Of a DNA stretch of 59,409 bases, positions 14,860-23,035 are shown one piece after another. Location: the IMG/VR virus record IMGVR_UViG_3300005531_000120, positions 1 to 59,409 of that record; one strand, 5' to 3'. Source of the DNA: a virus. The position numbers were made by a program, and so were the translations under genes. Every line of letters begins with the position of its first letter. Positions within the stretch are counted from its first letter, which is position 1. A model generated the notes under the pieces. That model searched no databases, was not told where the DNA came from, and saw nothing but the letters and a program-made list of their open reading frames with translations.

Positions 14860-15203
14860 TCGACGTCGACGACCTCGCCCGCCGCGCCGCCGCGCCGCTC
14901 AAGGGCCGCGTGAAGCGCCGCGAGGTGCAGGAGGCGATCGCCGCCGCGCTCACGGTGGCCGTCAACGAGGCCGTCGACAAGGCCGCCGTCCTGCTCCGGC
15001 CCGAGCGGGTGATCGCGGCGCTCTCCATCCGCCGGCACCTCGGCACCACCACCGTGGCGCGGCTCCGGCGCGAGCTCGAGGAGATCCGCACCGAGCTCCA
15101 TGCCCTTCGGGTGATGACGCCATGCCCAGACCCTTCGACCAGCGCCGCCGGCGGCCGAGCGCGCGCGCTCTCGCCGCCGCAGCCACACTCCACCGTCCCC
15201 TGA
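14856..15203 (+). CDS. Hypothetical helical protein
   Basis: 115 aa, 4-nt overlap with its upstream neighbour. Residues 1-85 are helical, ending in a coiled-coil-like segment (VARLRRELEEIRTELHAL); the last 30 residues are Pro/Ser-rich and overlap another open frame from 15122, so the real end is uncertain. Confidence 0.5.
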   Translation: MIDVDDLARRAAAPLKGRVKRREVQEAIAAALTVAVNEAVDKAAVLLRPERVIAALSIRRHLGTTTVARLRRELEEIRTELHALRVMTPCPDPSTSAAGGRARALSPPQPHSTVP

Positions 15204-15266
15204 CCTGGCCAACGGGCGGCCCGCCAGCGGGCCCCGCGAGCCTGTTCTCGAGCGAGGCACCCCCGC

Positions 15267-16019
15267 GTGGGCAAGCGATCCCGAAACCGAGCCGGCCGCC
15301 CACCCAAGGCTGACGCCAAGCGCCGGCAGACCACGCGCGCCGGCCGGGCCGGCGAGCCGCAGCGGTGCGGGGAATGCGGGACCCGGCTCGACGCCCCGCC
15401 CGAGCTGCTCTGGCGGCGGCTCGCCCTTACCGGCACCGCGACGGGCATCGACATGGAGTTCCCGCCCCACGTCCTGCATGCCCAGAAGCTAATTACCCAG
15501 GAGATGCGCGACGAGGCGGAGCGCTTCGCCATGCTGGCCTGGTGGCTTTATGGCACGCCCAGCGCGTCGTGCGCCGCGATCTACGAGCGGATGGTGGCGG
15601 GCGGCATCGGCGGCGACGACTTCACGCCGCGGCGCGAGGGCGAGCTCGACGAGCGCGCCCAGGCCCGGATCAGCGCCCAGAAGGCCCGCTTCGCCCGCAT
15701 GCTCGAGGCGCTGGGCGCGATCCGGGCGGCGGCGATCGAGACGGCGGCCGTCGGCGGCACCCCCGTGATCTACCGGCCGCGCCGCTTCACGCCGATCAAG
15801 GGGACGGTCTTCGAGGCCGTGCGCAACGCCTGCCAGTTCCTGGAGATGCCGGCGATCGTGCCGAAGCTCGCCGCGGCCGAGCCGCCCTCGGTTGAGGACT
15901 GGGACGCCTTCAGGCGGCTCCTCGAGGGCCTGCGCCGCCTGGTCGCCGCCCGCGACGCCGGCGCACGCTACTGGCGGCGGCGCCGGGCGGAGATGGTGCG
16001 GCAGCTCAAGGAGGGCTGA
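15267..16019 (+). CDS. Hypothetical phage protein with Cys pair
   Basis: 250 aa from GTG 15267. A basic N-terminus, CGECGTRLD at about 34-42, then a long helical body with FAMLAWWLYGTPSASCAAIYERMV and a coiled-coil-like stretch. It lies before the recombinase/terminase block. No domain recognised. A downstream start at the EFPPHVLHAQKLI region is possible. Confidence 0.55.
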   Translation: MGKRSRNRAGRPPKADAKRRQTTRAGRAGEPQRCGECGTRLDAPPELLWRRLALTGTATGIDMEFPPHVLHAQKLITQEMRDEAERFAMLAWWLYGTPSASCAAIYERMVAGGIGGDDFTPRREGELDERAQARISAQKARFARMLEALGAIRAAAIETAAVGGTPVIYRPRRFTPIKGTVFEAVRNACQFLEMPAIVPKLAAAEPPSVEDWDAFRRLLEGLRRLVAARDAGARYWRRRRAEMVRQLKEG

Positions 16020-16153
16020 TGCTCAATCCGCGCTATGACACGCGGCGCGGGGGCCAGGGCCGGAATCCCTGGCTCCCACCTTTTTAGACGCGGCCTTCCG
16101 GGCTGGAGCGCGAGGTACCCGACAACATGATCGGCGAACAGCGTCCAGTACCG

Positions 16154-16381
16154 ATGATCACCCGGCGCGGGCTGCTGCGCGGACTCGGCGGCTTCATCGC
16201 GAGCGCGCCGGCGATCGTGCGCGTGAGATTAAGAGCGCAGAAACTTCTCCGCGCTACGGTGCACGTAATTTATCTCCCGGACTGCGTCCGGACCCTCGAA
16301 ATCCTCCCGAGACACGGACCATCGGTTTCTCCGACTGAGACAAGAGCGGTCCTGGAGATGAACGTTCTCGGACACAAATAG
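16154..16381 (+). pseudogene. Remnant of a small exported phage protein
   Basis: The first 25 residues (ITRRGLLRGLGGFIASAPAIVR) are the twin-arginine-like start of a small protein common in alphaproteobacterial prophages. The sequence then departs abruptly at about 16225 into a stretch with repeated TTCTCGGACA half sites. I read it as an original gene whose 3' part was replaced or interrupted by that element. Confidence 0.45.
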
Positions 16382-16469
16382 GGCGCGCGCCGTTCGACGC
16401 GGCGCCGCTGTCCGAGAAGAGACCTTCTCCGACACGCGCCAGTGTCAGCCTCACCAACATTCTCGGACA
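16327..16469. repeat. Cluster of GTCCGAGAA/TTCTCGGAC sites
   Basis: Five half sites in 143 bp: TTCTCCGAC 16327-16335, TTCTCGGACA 16365-16374, TGTCCGAGAA 16409-16418, TTCTCCGACA 16425-16434 and TTCTCGGACA 16460-16469. The middle two make a dyad with the same 6-base spacer as at 9067 and 52849. Confidence 0.8.
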
Positions 16470-16664
16470 CACGCTCGATGCCCGACTTTGCCGGCACGCT
16501 TGAGGCCGCAAGGGCGATCGCTGAGCAGAAGCCGTCAATATCGTACCCGTCGGGCGTAGCTGCCGAGCATGTCCGATCGGTCGTCCGTCGGCTTATCGCC
16601 TGCCTCGAGCAGGCGCGCCCCACGAAGACCGCTTCCGCGCGTCGGCCTCCTCTGGCGAGAAGGG

Positions 16665-16916
16665 ATGATCCTTGGGGAGCGCTGGGCGCTCGAGTTCATC
16701 CCGAAGTTCGCTGGCGCCGCGCGCGCCTTCGGATACGGCGTGTTTCACGGCGGGACGCTGGTCCGAGACATCGACCTCGTGGCCGTGCCCTGGATCCAGC
16801 CGCTCCCGCACGAGACGACCGACGCCTTCGTGCGCGAGCTCCTCCATGTGCTCCCGCTGCAGCTCGGCAATCACGGTGAGACGCTCTACGGCGCTGGTAT
16901 GCGCTATGGGACCTGA
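16665..16916 (+). CDS. Hypothetical protein
   Basis: 83 aa from ATG 16665 (AGAAGGG upstream). Reads as a compact alpha/beta domain with YGVFHGGTLVRDIDLVAVPW and HETTDAFVRELLHVL. Resembles small nucleotidyltransferase- or sensor-like folds by pattern only. The 195 bp upstream has no other gene. Confidence 0.5.
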   Translation: MILGERWALEFIPKFAGAARAFGYGVFHGGTLVRDIDLVAVPWIQPLPHETTDAFVRELLHVLPLQLGNHGETLYGAGMRYGT

Positions 16917-16956
16917 ACCACCGCGATCATCAGATCGATCTCAAGGTGATACGCCC

Positions 16957-17301
16957 GTGCGCCTGATTGATCTGGCGCCACGCTGGATCACCTTCCCGAA
17001 CGTCGCCGATGGCGTCCGCTTCTACTACGGGCTCTCATTTCTTTGCCCGCACTGCGACCACTCCGCGTGCCCGACCTGCGGCAGCGCGCGAGGCCGAAGG
17101 CTAGGAATCAACTTTTGGCCGCCGATCGATCCGGACGAGATCAACGAGCGGATGGTTCCGCTGCCGCACGACGGATTCGCGGATCGCCTGAGCGGCGACA
17201 CCTTCGAGACACTGACGATCAAACAGCGCATCACCGTTGAAGGCCACTGGCGCGGCCATATCGTTTCGGGAGCGCTGGTCGATGCGCCTGATCGAACTTG
17301 A
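16957..17301 (+). CDS. Zinc-type protein, tandem paralogue A
   Basis: 114 aa from GTG 16957 (AAGGTGA upstream). RLIDLAPRW start, CPHCDHSACPTCG zinc cluster at about 30-42, then TLTIKQRITVEGHWRGHIVSGAL. The same frame as the next gene in overall layout, differing in the middle, so the pair arose by duplication. Relatives are often mislabelled ammonia monooxygenase; true function unknown. Confidence 0.6.
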   Translation: MRLIDLAPRWITFPNVADGVRFYYGLSFLCPHCDHSACPTCGSARGRRLGINFWPPIDPDEINERMVPLPHDGFADRLSGDTFETLTIKQRITVEGHWRGHIVSGALVDAPDRT

Positions 17302-17635
17302 ACCGCGCTGGCTCGACATCGACGGCAGGCGCGTCGGCATCATGCTGCTGTGCCCGCATTGCCGGAAGACTCCGCTCTCGTGCTTCTTCATCCCGACCAA
17401 GCACATCGCCGGCGGCGACTATCACGATAGCCAGTACGCCCTGTTCGCGAAGCTGATGCCGACGTTCGGCGATCCCTACGTCGACATCCCCGTCAACGAC
17501 GTCGTGCCGTGCCGCCGCGGCTTTGCGTGGCAGCGCACCGGCGATGATTTCGCATCGATGAGCATTACTCCCTCGCTCGACGCCAGCGCCGCGGGGCACT
17601 GGCACGGCTTCATCACGAGCGGAGAAATCCGCTAG
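17282..17635 (+). CDS. Zinc-type protein, tandem paralogue B
   Basis: 117 aa, overlapping paralogue A by 20 nt. RLIELEPRW start, CPHCRKTPLSCFF, then FASMSITPSLDASAAGHWHGFITSGEI. It keeps only the first Cys pair and has a longer middle section. The GHWHGFITSGEI end is the shared signature. Confidence 0.6.
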   Translation: MRLIELEPRWLDIDGRRVGIMLLCPHCRKTPLSCFFIPTKHIAGGDYHDSQYALFAKLMPTFGDPYVDIPVNDVVPCRRGFAWQRTGDDFASMSITPSLDASAAGHWHGFITSGEIR

Positions 17636-17651
17636 GCGCGCGGGGCGGTCG

Positions 17652-18500
17652 GTGATCGACGACGACGGCCTGGTCGCGCTCTGGCTGCATGGTCGGCCGG
17701 CGTCGACGACGCGCGTCTATCGGCGCGAGCTCGAGAGCCTGCGGCACCAGTTGGTACAATCTGGTACCAACCTGACCACCGCCACGCTCGAGCAGCTGCA
17801 GCGGCACCTCGCGGCGATCGCCGCCAAGGCGCCGCGCACGCGGGCGAAGGCGATCGCGGCGATCCGCTCGTTCTACCGGTTCCATCAGAAAGTCGGCACG
17901 ATCGCGACGGATCCGTCGCTGGCGCTCGTCGCACCCAAGGTGCCGCGGGATCTCGCCGAGCGGATCCTCGACCAGGCCGATATCGCAAAATTGATATGCG
18001 CGCCGGCGACGCCGGCGGAGCGCGCGATCCTGCGGCTGCTCTATGTGGCAGGCCTGCGCGCCTCCGAGCTCGCCGGGCTCTACTGGCGCCAGGTGGCGCC
18101 ACGGGCCAACCGCGAGGGCCAGGTCACCGTCACCGGAAAAGGCGACAAGACGCGCTCGGTGCTGATCCCCGCGGATCTCTACCGCGCGCTCGTTGACTTA
18201 AAAGTCAACGCTCAGCCCTCTGATCCCGTCTTTCCGTCCGCCAGGGATCCTGCAAAGCCGATCGGCACGCGATCGCTGCTCCGCGTGATCAAGCGCGCGG
18301 CCGCGGCCGCCGGACTCGCCGACAAGGTCTCGACGCATTGGCTGAGGCATAGCCACGCGAGCCACGCGCTCGACAACGGTGCGCCCCTTCATCTGGTCAG
18401 AGATACGCTAGGCCACGCCAGCATCTCGACGACCGATCGATATCTCCACGCGCGCCCCAACGACGGCAGCGCGCGCTACCTCAAAGGCAAAAGCCGATGA
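17652..18500 (+). CDS. Second tyrosine recombinase (XerC/D-like)
   Basis: 282 aa from GTG 17652. Short integrase with an N-terminal SAM-like domain (about 15-95) and a complete catalytic domain: Arg136 (AGLRASE), Lys163 (TGKGDKTR), His229 and Arg232 (HWLRHS), His255 (LGHAS) and Tyr264. It is closer in layout to XerC/XerD than to the phage integrase at 169. Located just before the packaging genes, so it could resolve multimers, act at an internal site or be a captured recombinase. No paired inverted core sites were found next to it. Confidence 0.88.
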   Translation: MIDDDGLVALWLHGRPASTTRVYRRELESLRHQLVQSGTNLTTATLEQLQRHLAAIAAKAPRTRAKAIAAIRSFYRFHQKVGTIATDPSLALVAPKVPRDLAERILDQADIAKLICAPATPAERAILRLLYVAGLRASELAGLYWRQVAPRANREGQVTVTGKGDKTRSVLIPADLYRALVDLKVNAQPSDPVFPSARDPAKPIGTRSLLRVIKRAAAAAGLADKVSTHWLRHSHASHALDNGAPLHLVRDTLGHASISTTDRYLHARPNDGSARYLKGKSR

Positions 18501-18952
18501 GTCGCCGCTACACGGACATCACCGGACAGCGCTTCGGCATGCTCGTCGCGCTCGCGCCGGCGCTGCATCGTCGGCGGAGCCACCAGGGCGCGATCATGTG
18601 GCACTGCCGCTGCGACTGCGGCCGCTCGTCGATCGTCAGCGGCCACGATCTGCGCAAGGGTCACAAGCAAAGCTGCGGCTGCGCTCGAGGCGGCGCCCGT
18701 TTCGCGGCCGAGCGCCGCGCGATGAACGCCGCGCTCGCGCCTGTGATCGCGGACGAGGCGCGCCGGCGCCAGCTCGGCGAACAGTTCGGAAGGGGCGAGA
18801 TCAGCTTCGCTGTGCTGCGCCAGCGCATCCGCGCGATCCGCGCACGGCCGCCGCGCATCAACGTCGACCGCAATGCCGCGCCTTCCGACACTCACGAGCT
18901 CGCTGCCGACGCTCAACCCGTCGATCGCGCCGGCGCCGCCCAAGACTGCTGA
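18497..18952 (+). CDS. Zinc-finger protein of the homing-endonuclease neighbourhood type
   Basis: 151 aa, 4-nt overlap with the recombinase. ITGQRFGMLVAL, then CRCDCG (35-40), and GHKQSCGC (56-63): the pattern DxTGQRFGxLxxL...WxCxCDCG...SCGC is common in phage proteins beside or within homing nucleases. The last 80 residues are Arg-rich and partly overlap the HNH gene. Confidence 0.6.
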   Translation: MSRRYTDITGQRFGMLVALAPALHRRRSHQGAIMWHCRCDCGRSSIVSGHDLRKGHKQSCGCARGGARFAAERRAMNAALAPVIADEARRRQLGEQFGRGEISFAVLRQRIRAIRARPPRINVDRNAAPSDTHELAADAQPVDRAGAAQDC

Positions 18953-19208
18953 TCCGCACTACCTCACACCCGAGCACCGCGCCTGGCGCGACGAGGTGAT
19001 CAGGCGCGCAGGCGGTCGCTGCCAGGACCCTGACTGCAAGACGCCCGAGCGCAGCGGCATCCGCATTTTCGCCGACCACGTCCGCGAGCTGCGCGACGGC
19101 GGCGACCCCTACGACCCAGCCAATGGCCTCGGCCGCTGCGGCAGCTGTCACACCCGAAAGACAGCTGCAGCGCGCGCCGCTAGACAGCGTCAGCGAGCGG
19201 ATGGGTAG
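18873..19208 (+). CDS. HNH endonuclease next to terminase
   Basis: 111 aa. HNH core with CQDPDC (50-55), FADHVRELRDGGDPYDPANGLGRC and CHTRK (about 92-96), including the catalytic ADH histidine. HNH nucleases directly upstream of terminase are typical of HK97-type phages with cohesive ends, where they take part in cos cleavage with the terminase. Overlaps the previous gene by 80 nt, so a later start than ATG 18873 is possible. Confidence 0.8.
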   Translation: MPRLPTLTSSLPTLNPSIAPAPPKTADPHYLTPEHRAWRDEVIRRAGGRCQDPDCKTPERSGIRIFADHVRELRDGGDPYDPANGLGRCGSCHTRKTAAARAARQRQRADG

Positions 19209-19295
19209 GGGGTCTCGAGTTGCGGAGGGCTGCTCTGCGCCGAACCGCCTTGGTGCTCACGCGCGAAAAATTTTTCCTGGCGATTTTGTGAAAAA
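19209..19295. promoter_or_regulatory. AT-rich gap before terminase; possible cos/promoter
   Basis: 87 bp between HNH and small terminase genes. The last 35 bp are strikingly A/T-rich for this genome (AAAAATTTTT at about 19265, then GATTTTGTGAAAAAATG). Location suits a late promoter or the packaging cos site; the sequence alone does not decide. Confidence 0.45.
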
Positions 19296-19898
19296 ATGTT
19301 GATCGCGCTCACAAAAAGGCAGCGGCGGTTCGTAAACGCTTATCTAGCTGATCCCAATGCTAAAAAGGCCGCCGCCGCCGCCGGATACTCCGTTAAGACC
19401 GCCGCTCAGCAGGGCTCGCGGCTGTTAAAGCACCCCGCGGTCGCCGCGGCCATCGCCGAGGGCCAGAACCGGGTCAGCGAGCGCACCGGGGTCACCGCCG
19501 AGATGGTGGTGGCGGAGCTGGCGCGGATCGGGTTCGCGCGGATCACCGACCTGGTCACATGGCGCAGCAACGTCCGCGAGTGGCGCCTCGAGGAGACCGA
19601 AGAGGGCGAGGACGAAGTCGCCTTCACCATCACGAACCAGGTCCAGCTCGTCGACAGCGACAATCTGCCGCCGAAGCTCGCGGCGGCGATCGCCGAGGTG
19701 ACGCGATCGGCGAACGGCACGATCAAGATCAAGATGCACGACAAGGTCGGCGCGCTCACCAAGCTCGGCCTCCACCTCGGCGTCTTCGGTCGCATCGACA
19801 AGCCCGAGGCGCCCGGCAAGAAGCAGGCCGCGCAGGCCAAAGCCGACGAGGTCCGCGGCCGCTTCGCGCCGCCGGAGGCTCCCAAGACCCTGCAGTAG
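19296..19898 (+). CDS. terS: Small terminase subunit
   Basis: 200 aa. N-terminal HTH of the terminase_2 type: LTKRQRRFVNAYLADPNAKKAAAAAGYS, then a helix with LLKHPAVAAAI. The rest is the oligomerisation/ATPase-activating part. It recognises phage DNA and presents it to the large subunit encoded 6 bp downstream. Confidence 0.92.
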   Translation: MLIALTKRQRRFVNAYLADPNAKKAAAAAGYSVKTAAQQGSRLLKHPAVAAAIAEGQNRVSERTGVTAEMVVAELARIGFARITDLVTWRSNVREWRLEETEEGEDEVAFTITNQVQLVDSDNLPPKLAAAIAEVTRSANGTIKIKMHDKVGALTKLGLHLGVFGRIDKPEAPGKKQAAQAKADEVRGRFAPPEAPKTLQ

Positions 19899-19904
19899 GA
19901 CGCG

Positions 19905-21596
19905 ATGGACTGGACGACCGCCTGCCCCGACTGGGAACAGCGGATCGTGCAGCGCCAGTCGCTGATCCCGTTCGCGCCGCTCTTTCCCGAGGAGGCGGCC
20001 GCCGCGCTCGACGTCTTCCGCGCGCTCAAGGCGGTCGACGTCGCGGGCTCGCCCACGCTCGGCGAGATCGCGCGGCCCTGGATCATCGATTTCGTCGCCG
20101 CGATCTTCGGCGCCTACGACCACAGTTCGGGCCGCCGGCTGATCCGCGAGTTTCTCGTCCTCATCAGCAAAAAAAACGCGAAGTCGACCGCCGCCGCCGG
20201 CATCATGATGACGGCGCTGATCCGCAACTGGCGCCGCTCCGGCGAGTTCGTGATCCTGGCGCCCACCAAGGAGATCGCGAGCAACAGCTTCATTCCCGCG
20301 CGCGACATGGTGCGCGAGGATCCCGAGCTCCGCGAGCTCATGCACGTCCAGGAGCACTTCCGGTCGATCACCAATCGGGCGACCAAGGCGACGCTTCGCG
20401 TCGTCGCGGCCGATAACGAGACCGTCGGCGGCAAGAAGACCATCGGCCTTCTGGTCGAGGAGCTCTGGCTCTTCGGCAAGCGCGCCAACGCCGAGAACAT
20501 GCTGCGCGAGGCCATGGGCGGCCTCGCCTCGCGGCCCGAAGGGTTCGTCATCTACCTCACGACGCAGTCGGACGAGCCGCCGGCGGGCGTCTTCAGGCAG
20601 AAGCTCGACTACGCCCGCGGCGTGCGCGACGGCCGGATCTCCGACAAGCGCTTCCTGCCGGTGCTCTACGAATTCCCGCAGGCGATGCTCGACAAGGGCC
20701 TGCACAAGGACCCCGCGAACCTCTACGTCACGAACCCCAATCTCGGCGCCTCGGTCGACGAGGAATTCCTGCTCCGCGAGCTCGCGAAGGCGACCAACGC
20801 CGGCGCGGAATCGCTCTGCGGCTTCCTCGCGAAGCACCTCAATGTCGAGATCGGCCTCGCGCTGCGCAGCGACCGGTGGGCCGGCGCCGACTTCTGGCAA
20901 GCCCGCGCGGACCGCACTCTCACCCTCGAGGCGCTCCTCGAGCGCTCCGAGGTGGTGGTGATCGGAATCGATGGCGGAGGCCTGGACGATCTCCTGGGCC
21001 TGGCGGTTATCGGCCGCGAGCGAGAAACCCGCCGCTGGCTGCTCTGGAACAAGGCCTGGTGCCACCGCTCGGTGCTCGAGCGACGGAAGAGCGAGGCGCC
21101 GCGGCTGCAGGACTTCGCCGCCACCGGCGAGCTGGTGATCGTCGACGAGCCCGGTGCGGACGTCGAGGAAGTCGCCGACCTCTGCAAGCGCGTGTCCGAC
21201 GCAGGCGTGCTGCCGGAGAAGAACGCGATCGGTGTCGACCCCGTCGGCATCGGCGCCGTGGTGGACGCTCTCGCGGAGCGTGACCTCGGCGGGACCGATC
21301 GTCCCGACCTGGTCGTGGGCGTGCCCCAGGGCTGGAAGATCTCCGGCGCGATCAAGACGCTCGAGCGGAAGCTCGCCGACGAGAGCCTGATCCACGCCGG
21401 CCTCGAGCTCATGGCGTGGTGCGTCGGCAACGCGAAGGTCGAGCCGCGCGGCAACGCCATCACCATCACGAAGCAGGCCGCCGGCGTCGCGAAGATCGAT
21501 CCGCTGGCTGCGAGCTTCGACGCCGCCGCGCTCATGTCGATGAACCCAGAGGCCGCCGGCTCGGTCTACGAGGAGCGCGGGATCCTGGTCGTCTGA
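19905..21596 (+). CDS. terL: Large terminase subunit
   Basis: 563 aa, full length for HK97-type terminases. ATPase part: P-loop-like LISKKNAKST at 86-95, an APTKEIA segment at 119-125 and Walker B LLVEE at 182-186. Nuclease part: GIDGGGLDDLLG with Asp356 as likely metal ligand and further acidic residues near 400-440. Motor that packages the genome into proheads and cuts it. Followed by a pair of conserved-loop hairpins. Confidence 0.95.
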   Translation: MDWTTACPDWEQRIVQRQSLIPFAPLFPEEAAAALDVFRALKAVDVAGSPTLGEIARPWIIDFVAAIFGAYDHSSGRRLIREFLVLISKKNAKSTAAAGIMMTALIRNWRRSGEFVILAPTKEIASNSFIPARDMVREDPELRELMHVQEHFRSITNRATKATLRVVAADNETVGGKKTIGLLVEELWLFGKRANAENMLREAMGGLASRPEGFVIYLTTQSDEPPAGVFRQKLDYARGVRDGRISDKRFLPVLYEFPQAMLDKGLHKDPANLYVTNPNLGASVDEEFLLRELAKATNAGAESLCGFLAKHLNVEIGLALRSDRWAGADFWQARADRTLTLEALLERSEVVVIGIDGGGLDDLLGLAVIGRERETRRWLLWNKAWCHRSVLERRKSEAPRLQDFAATGELVIVDEPGADVEEVADLCKRVSDAGVLPEKNAIGVDPVGIGAVVDALAERDLGGTDRPDLVVGVPQGWKISGAIKTLERKLADESLIHAGLELMAWCVGNAKVEPRGNAITITKQAAGVAKIDPLAASFDAAALMSMNPEAAGSVYEERGILVV

Positions 21597-21600
21597 TCCG

Positions 21601-21634
21601 CGCGCACCGCCGACGGCCAACCCGGCGGCGCGCG
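21601..21634. repeat. Conserved-loop hairpin, copy 3 (reverse)
   Basis: 12-bp stem with one mismatch (21601-21612 with 21623-21634); loop ACGGCCAACC carries the reverse complement GCCAACC. Starts 4 bp after the large terminase stop. Confidence 0.8.
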
Positions 21635-21643
21635 TAACGCCCC

Positions 21644-21681
21644 GCTACTCGCGCGACCGGGGTTGGCGGGGCGGCCCGAGG
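21644..21681. repeat. Conserved-loop hairpin, copy 4 (partly decayed)
   Basis: Left arm and loop start GCTACTCGCGCGACCGGGGT match copy 8 (36675 onward), but the right arm has diverged so only CTCG/CGAG and a few inner pairs remain. The ribosome site GAGGA of the portal gene lies in the right arm. Confidence 0.7.
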
Positions 21682-21688
21682 AAAACGA

Positions 21689-23014
21689 ATGTCCATCTGG
21701 TCGCGCATCGCCGGGCTCCTCGCGCGGCGCGAGAAGATGACGCCGGAGGAATGGTTCGAGAGCTTCTACGGCGGCTCCGCCAAAAGCGCGACCGGCGAGG
21801 TCATCAACCAGATGGCGGCCCTCAGGGTCGCGGCGGTCTGGGCCTGCGTCACGATCCTCGCCGAGGACGTCGCGAAGCTTCCCTGGCACGTCTACCGGCG
21901 CCGGGCCGACGGCGGCAAGGCGATCGCGCAGGACCATCCGCTCGAGGCGCTGCTGCAGCGGCCCAACGATTATCAGAGCAGCTTCGAGTGGAAAGAGCAG
22001 ATGATGGCGGCGCTGGTGCTGCGCCGCAACGCCTACGCGCCGATCCGCCGCGACTGGCGAGGCGCGCCGACGGCGCTCATTCCCGTCAATCCCGACTGGG
22101 CGTCGATCTATCAGGCCCCTGACGGCCAGATTTTCTACAGGGTCGCGGTCCAGAACCAGCACCTGGCCGCGATGCTGCGCTCCTTCCCGGAGATGATCCC
22201 CGCCGAGGACATGCTGCACATCCGCGGCATGAGCCTGAACAGCCTCTGGGGCCAGTCGGCGATCGGGTCCGGCCGCGACGCGATCGGTCTGGCGCTGGCG
22301 CAGCAGGCGCTGGCCGCCGTGTTCGCCAGCAACGGAACGCAGCTCTCGGGCGTGCTCGAGGTGCCCCAGAAGCTCAGCCCCGACGCGTATGCGCGGCTCA
22401 AGGCGAGCTGGAAGAAGGCTCGCTCCGGCATCAACAATGCCGGCGAGACGGCGATCCTGGAGCAAGGCGCCAAGTTCAGCCGCTTGGGCATGACCTCCGT
22501 CGATGCCGAGTTCATCGCGGCCCGCAATTTCCAGGTCGCCGAAGCCGCGCGGATGTTCCGCATTCCGCTGCACAAGCTCGGCATCTCCGAGCGCTCGACC
22601 AACACCACGATGGCCCAGGCCGAGCAGGAGTATGCCAACAACACCGTGCTTTCCTGGGTCACCCGGATCGAGCAGAAAATGAACCAGGCGTTCGGGCTCT
22701 ACGACGACGGCGCGTTCGTCGAGTTCGACATGTCGCACTTCCTGCGCGCCGACATCGTGAGCCGTTACAGCGCCTATCGCACCGGCATCGTCGGCATGTT
22801 CCTGACGCCCAACGAGGCGCGGCGTGCGGAGGGCCTGCCCGAGGTCGACGAGGGCGACACGCTCTATCAGCCGACGAATGTGGCGCCGATCGGCTTCGAG
22901 CCCGCGGGCAAGGAGACCGGTCCCGGCAGCGACGTCACCGGCACCGCCGCGCCGGGCGGCGCCGGCGATCCAGCGGCCGCTCCGGACGAGGACCCCACGG
23001 CGCCCCAAGGCTGA
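21689..23014 (+). CDS. Portal protein
   Basis: 441 aa, HK97-family portal. Typical features: GEVINQMAALRVAAVWACVTILAEDVAKLPWHVYRR (start of the crown/clip fold), PLEALLQRPNDYQS, a GQSAIGSGRDAIGLALAQQ block and TMAQAEQEYANNT, DMSHFLRAD near the end. Forms the dodecameric DNA entry ring. The last 40 residues are Pro/Gly/Ala-rich. Confidence 0.93.
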   Translation: MSIWSRIAGLLARREKMTPEEWFESFYGGSAKSATGEVINQMAALRVAAVWACVTILAEDVAKLPWHVYRRRADGGKAIAQDHPLEALLQRPNDYQSSFEWKEQMMAALVLRRNAYAPIRRDWRGAPTALIPVNPDWASIYQAPDGQIFYRVAVQNQHLAAMLRSFPEMIPAEDMLHIRGMSLNSLWGQSAIGSGRDAIGLALAQQALAAVFASNGTQLSGVLEVPQKLSPDAYARLKASWKKARSGINNAGETAILEQGAKFSRLGMTSVDAEFIAARNFQVAEAARMFRIPLHKLGISERSTNTTMAQAEQEYANNTVLSWVTRIEQKMNQAFGLYDDGAFVEFDMSHFLRADIVSRYSAYRTGIVGMFLTPNEARRAEGLPEVDEGDTLYQPTNVAPIGFEPAGKETGPGSDVTGTAAPGGAGDPAAAPDEDPTAPQG

Positions 23015-23035
23015 TTTTCGCGCGAGGAGATTTTC

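Noticed and set aside
15122-15313. Overlapping rightward frame between 14856 and 15267 genes
   Set aside because: Low-complexity Pro/Ala/Arg composition and heavy overlap with both neighbours; no sign that it is the real frame.
16154-16469. Insertion sequence or transposon
   Set aside because: Repeated half sites suggest a small element, but there is no transposase frame and no clear target duplication; kept as a repeat cluster only.
18873-19295. Definite cos site
   Set aside because: HNH plus terminase context suggests cohesive ends, but no specific cos sequence can be identified from one genome.
19425-21620. Leftward open frame of over 700 codons opposite the terminase genes
   Set aside because: Antisense shadow of GC-rich coding; composition is Arg/Ala/Leu/His-rich with no domain, and the plus strand carries clear small and large terminase proteins.
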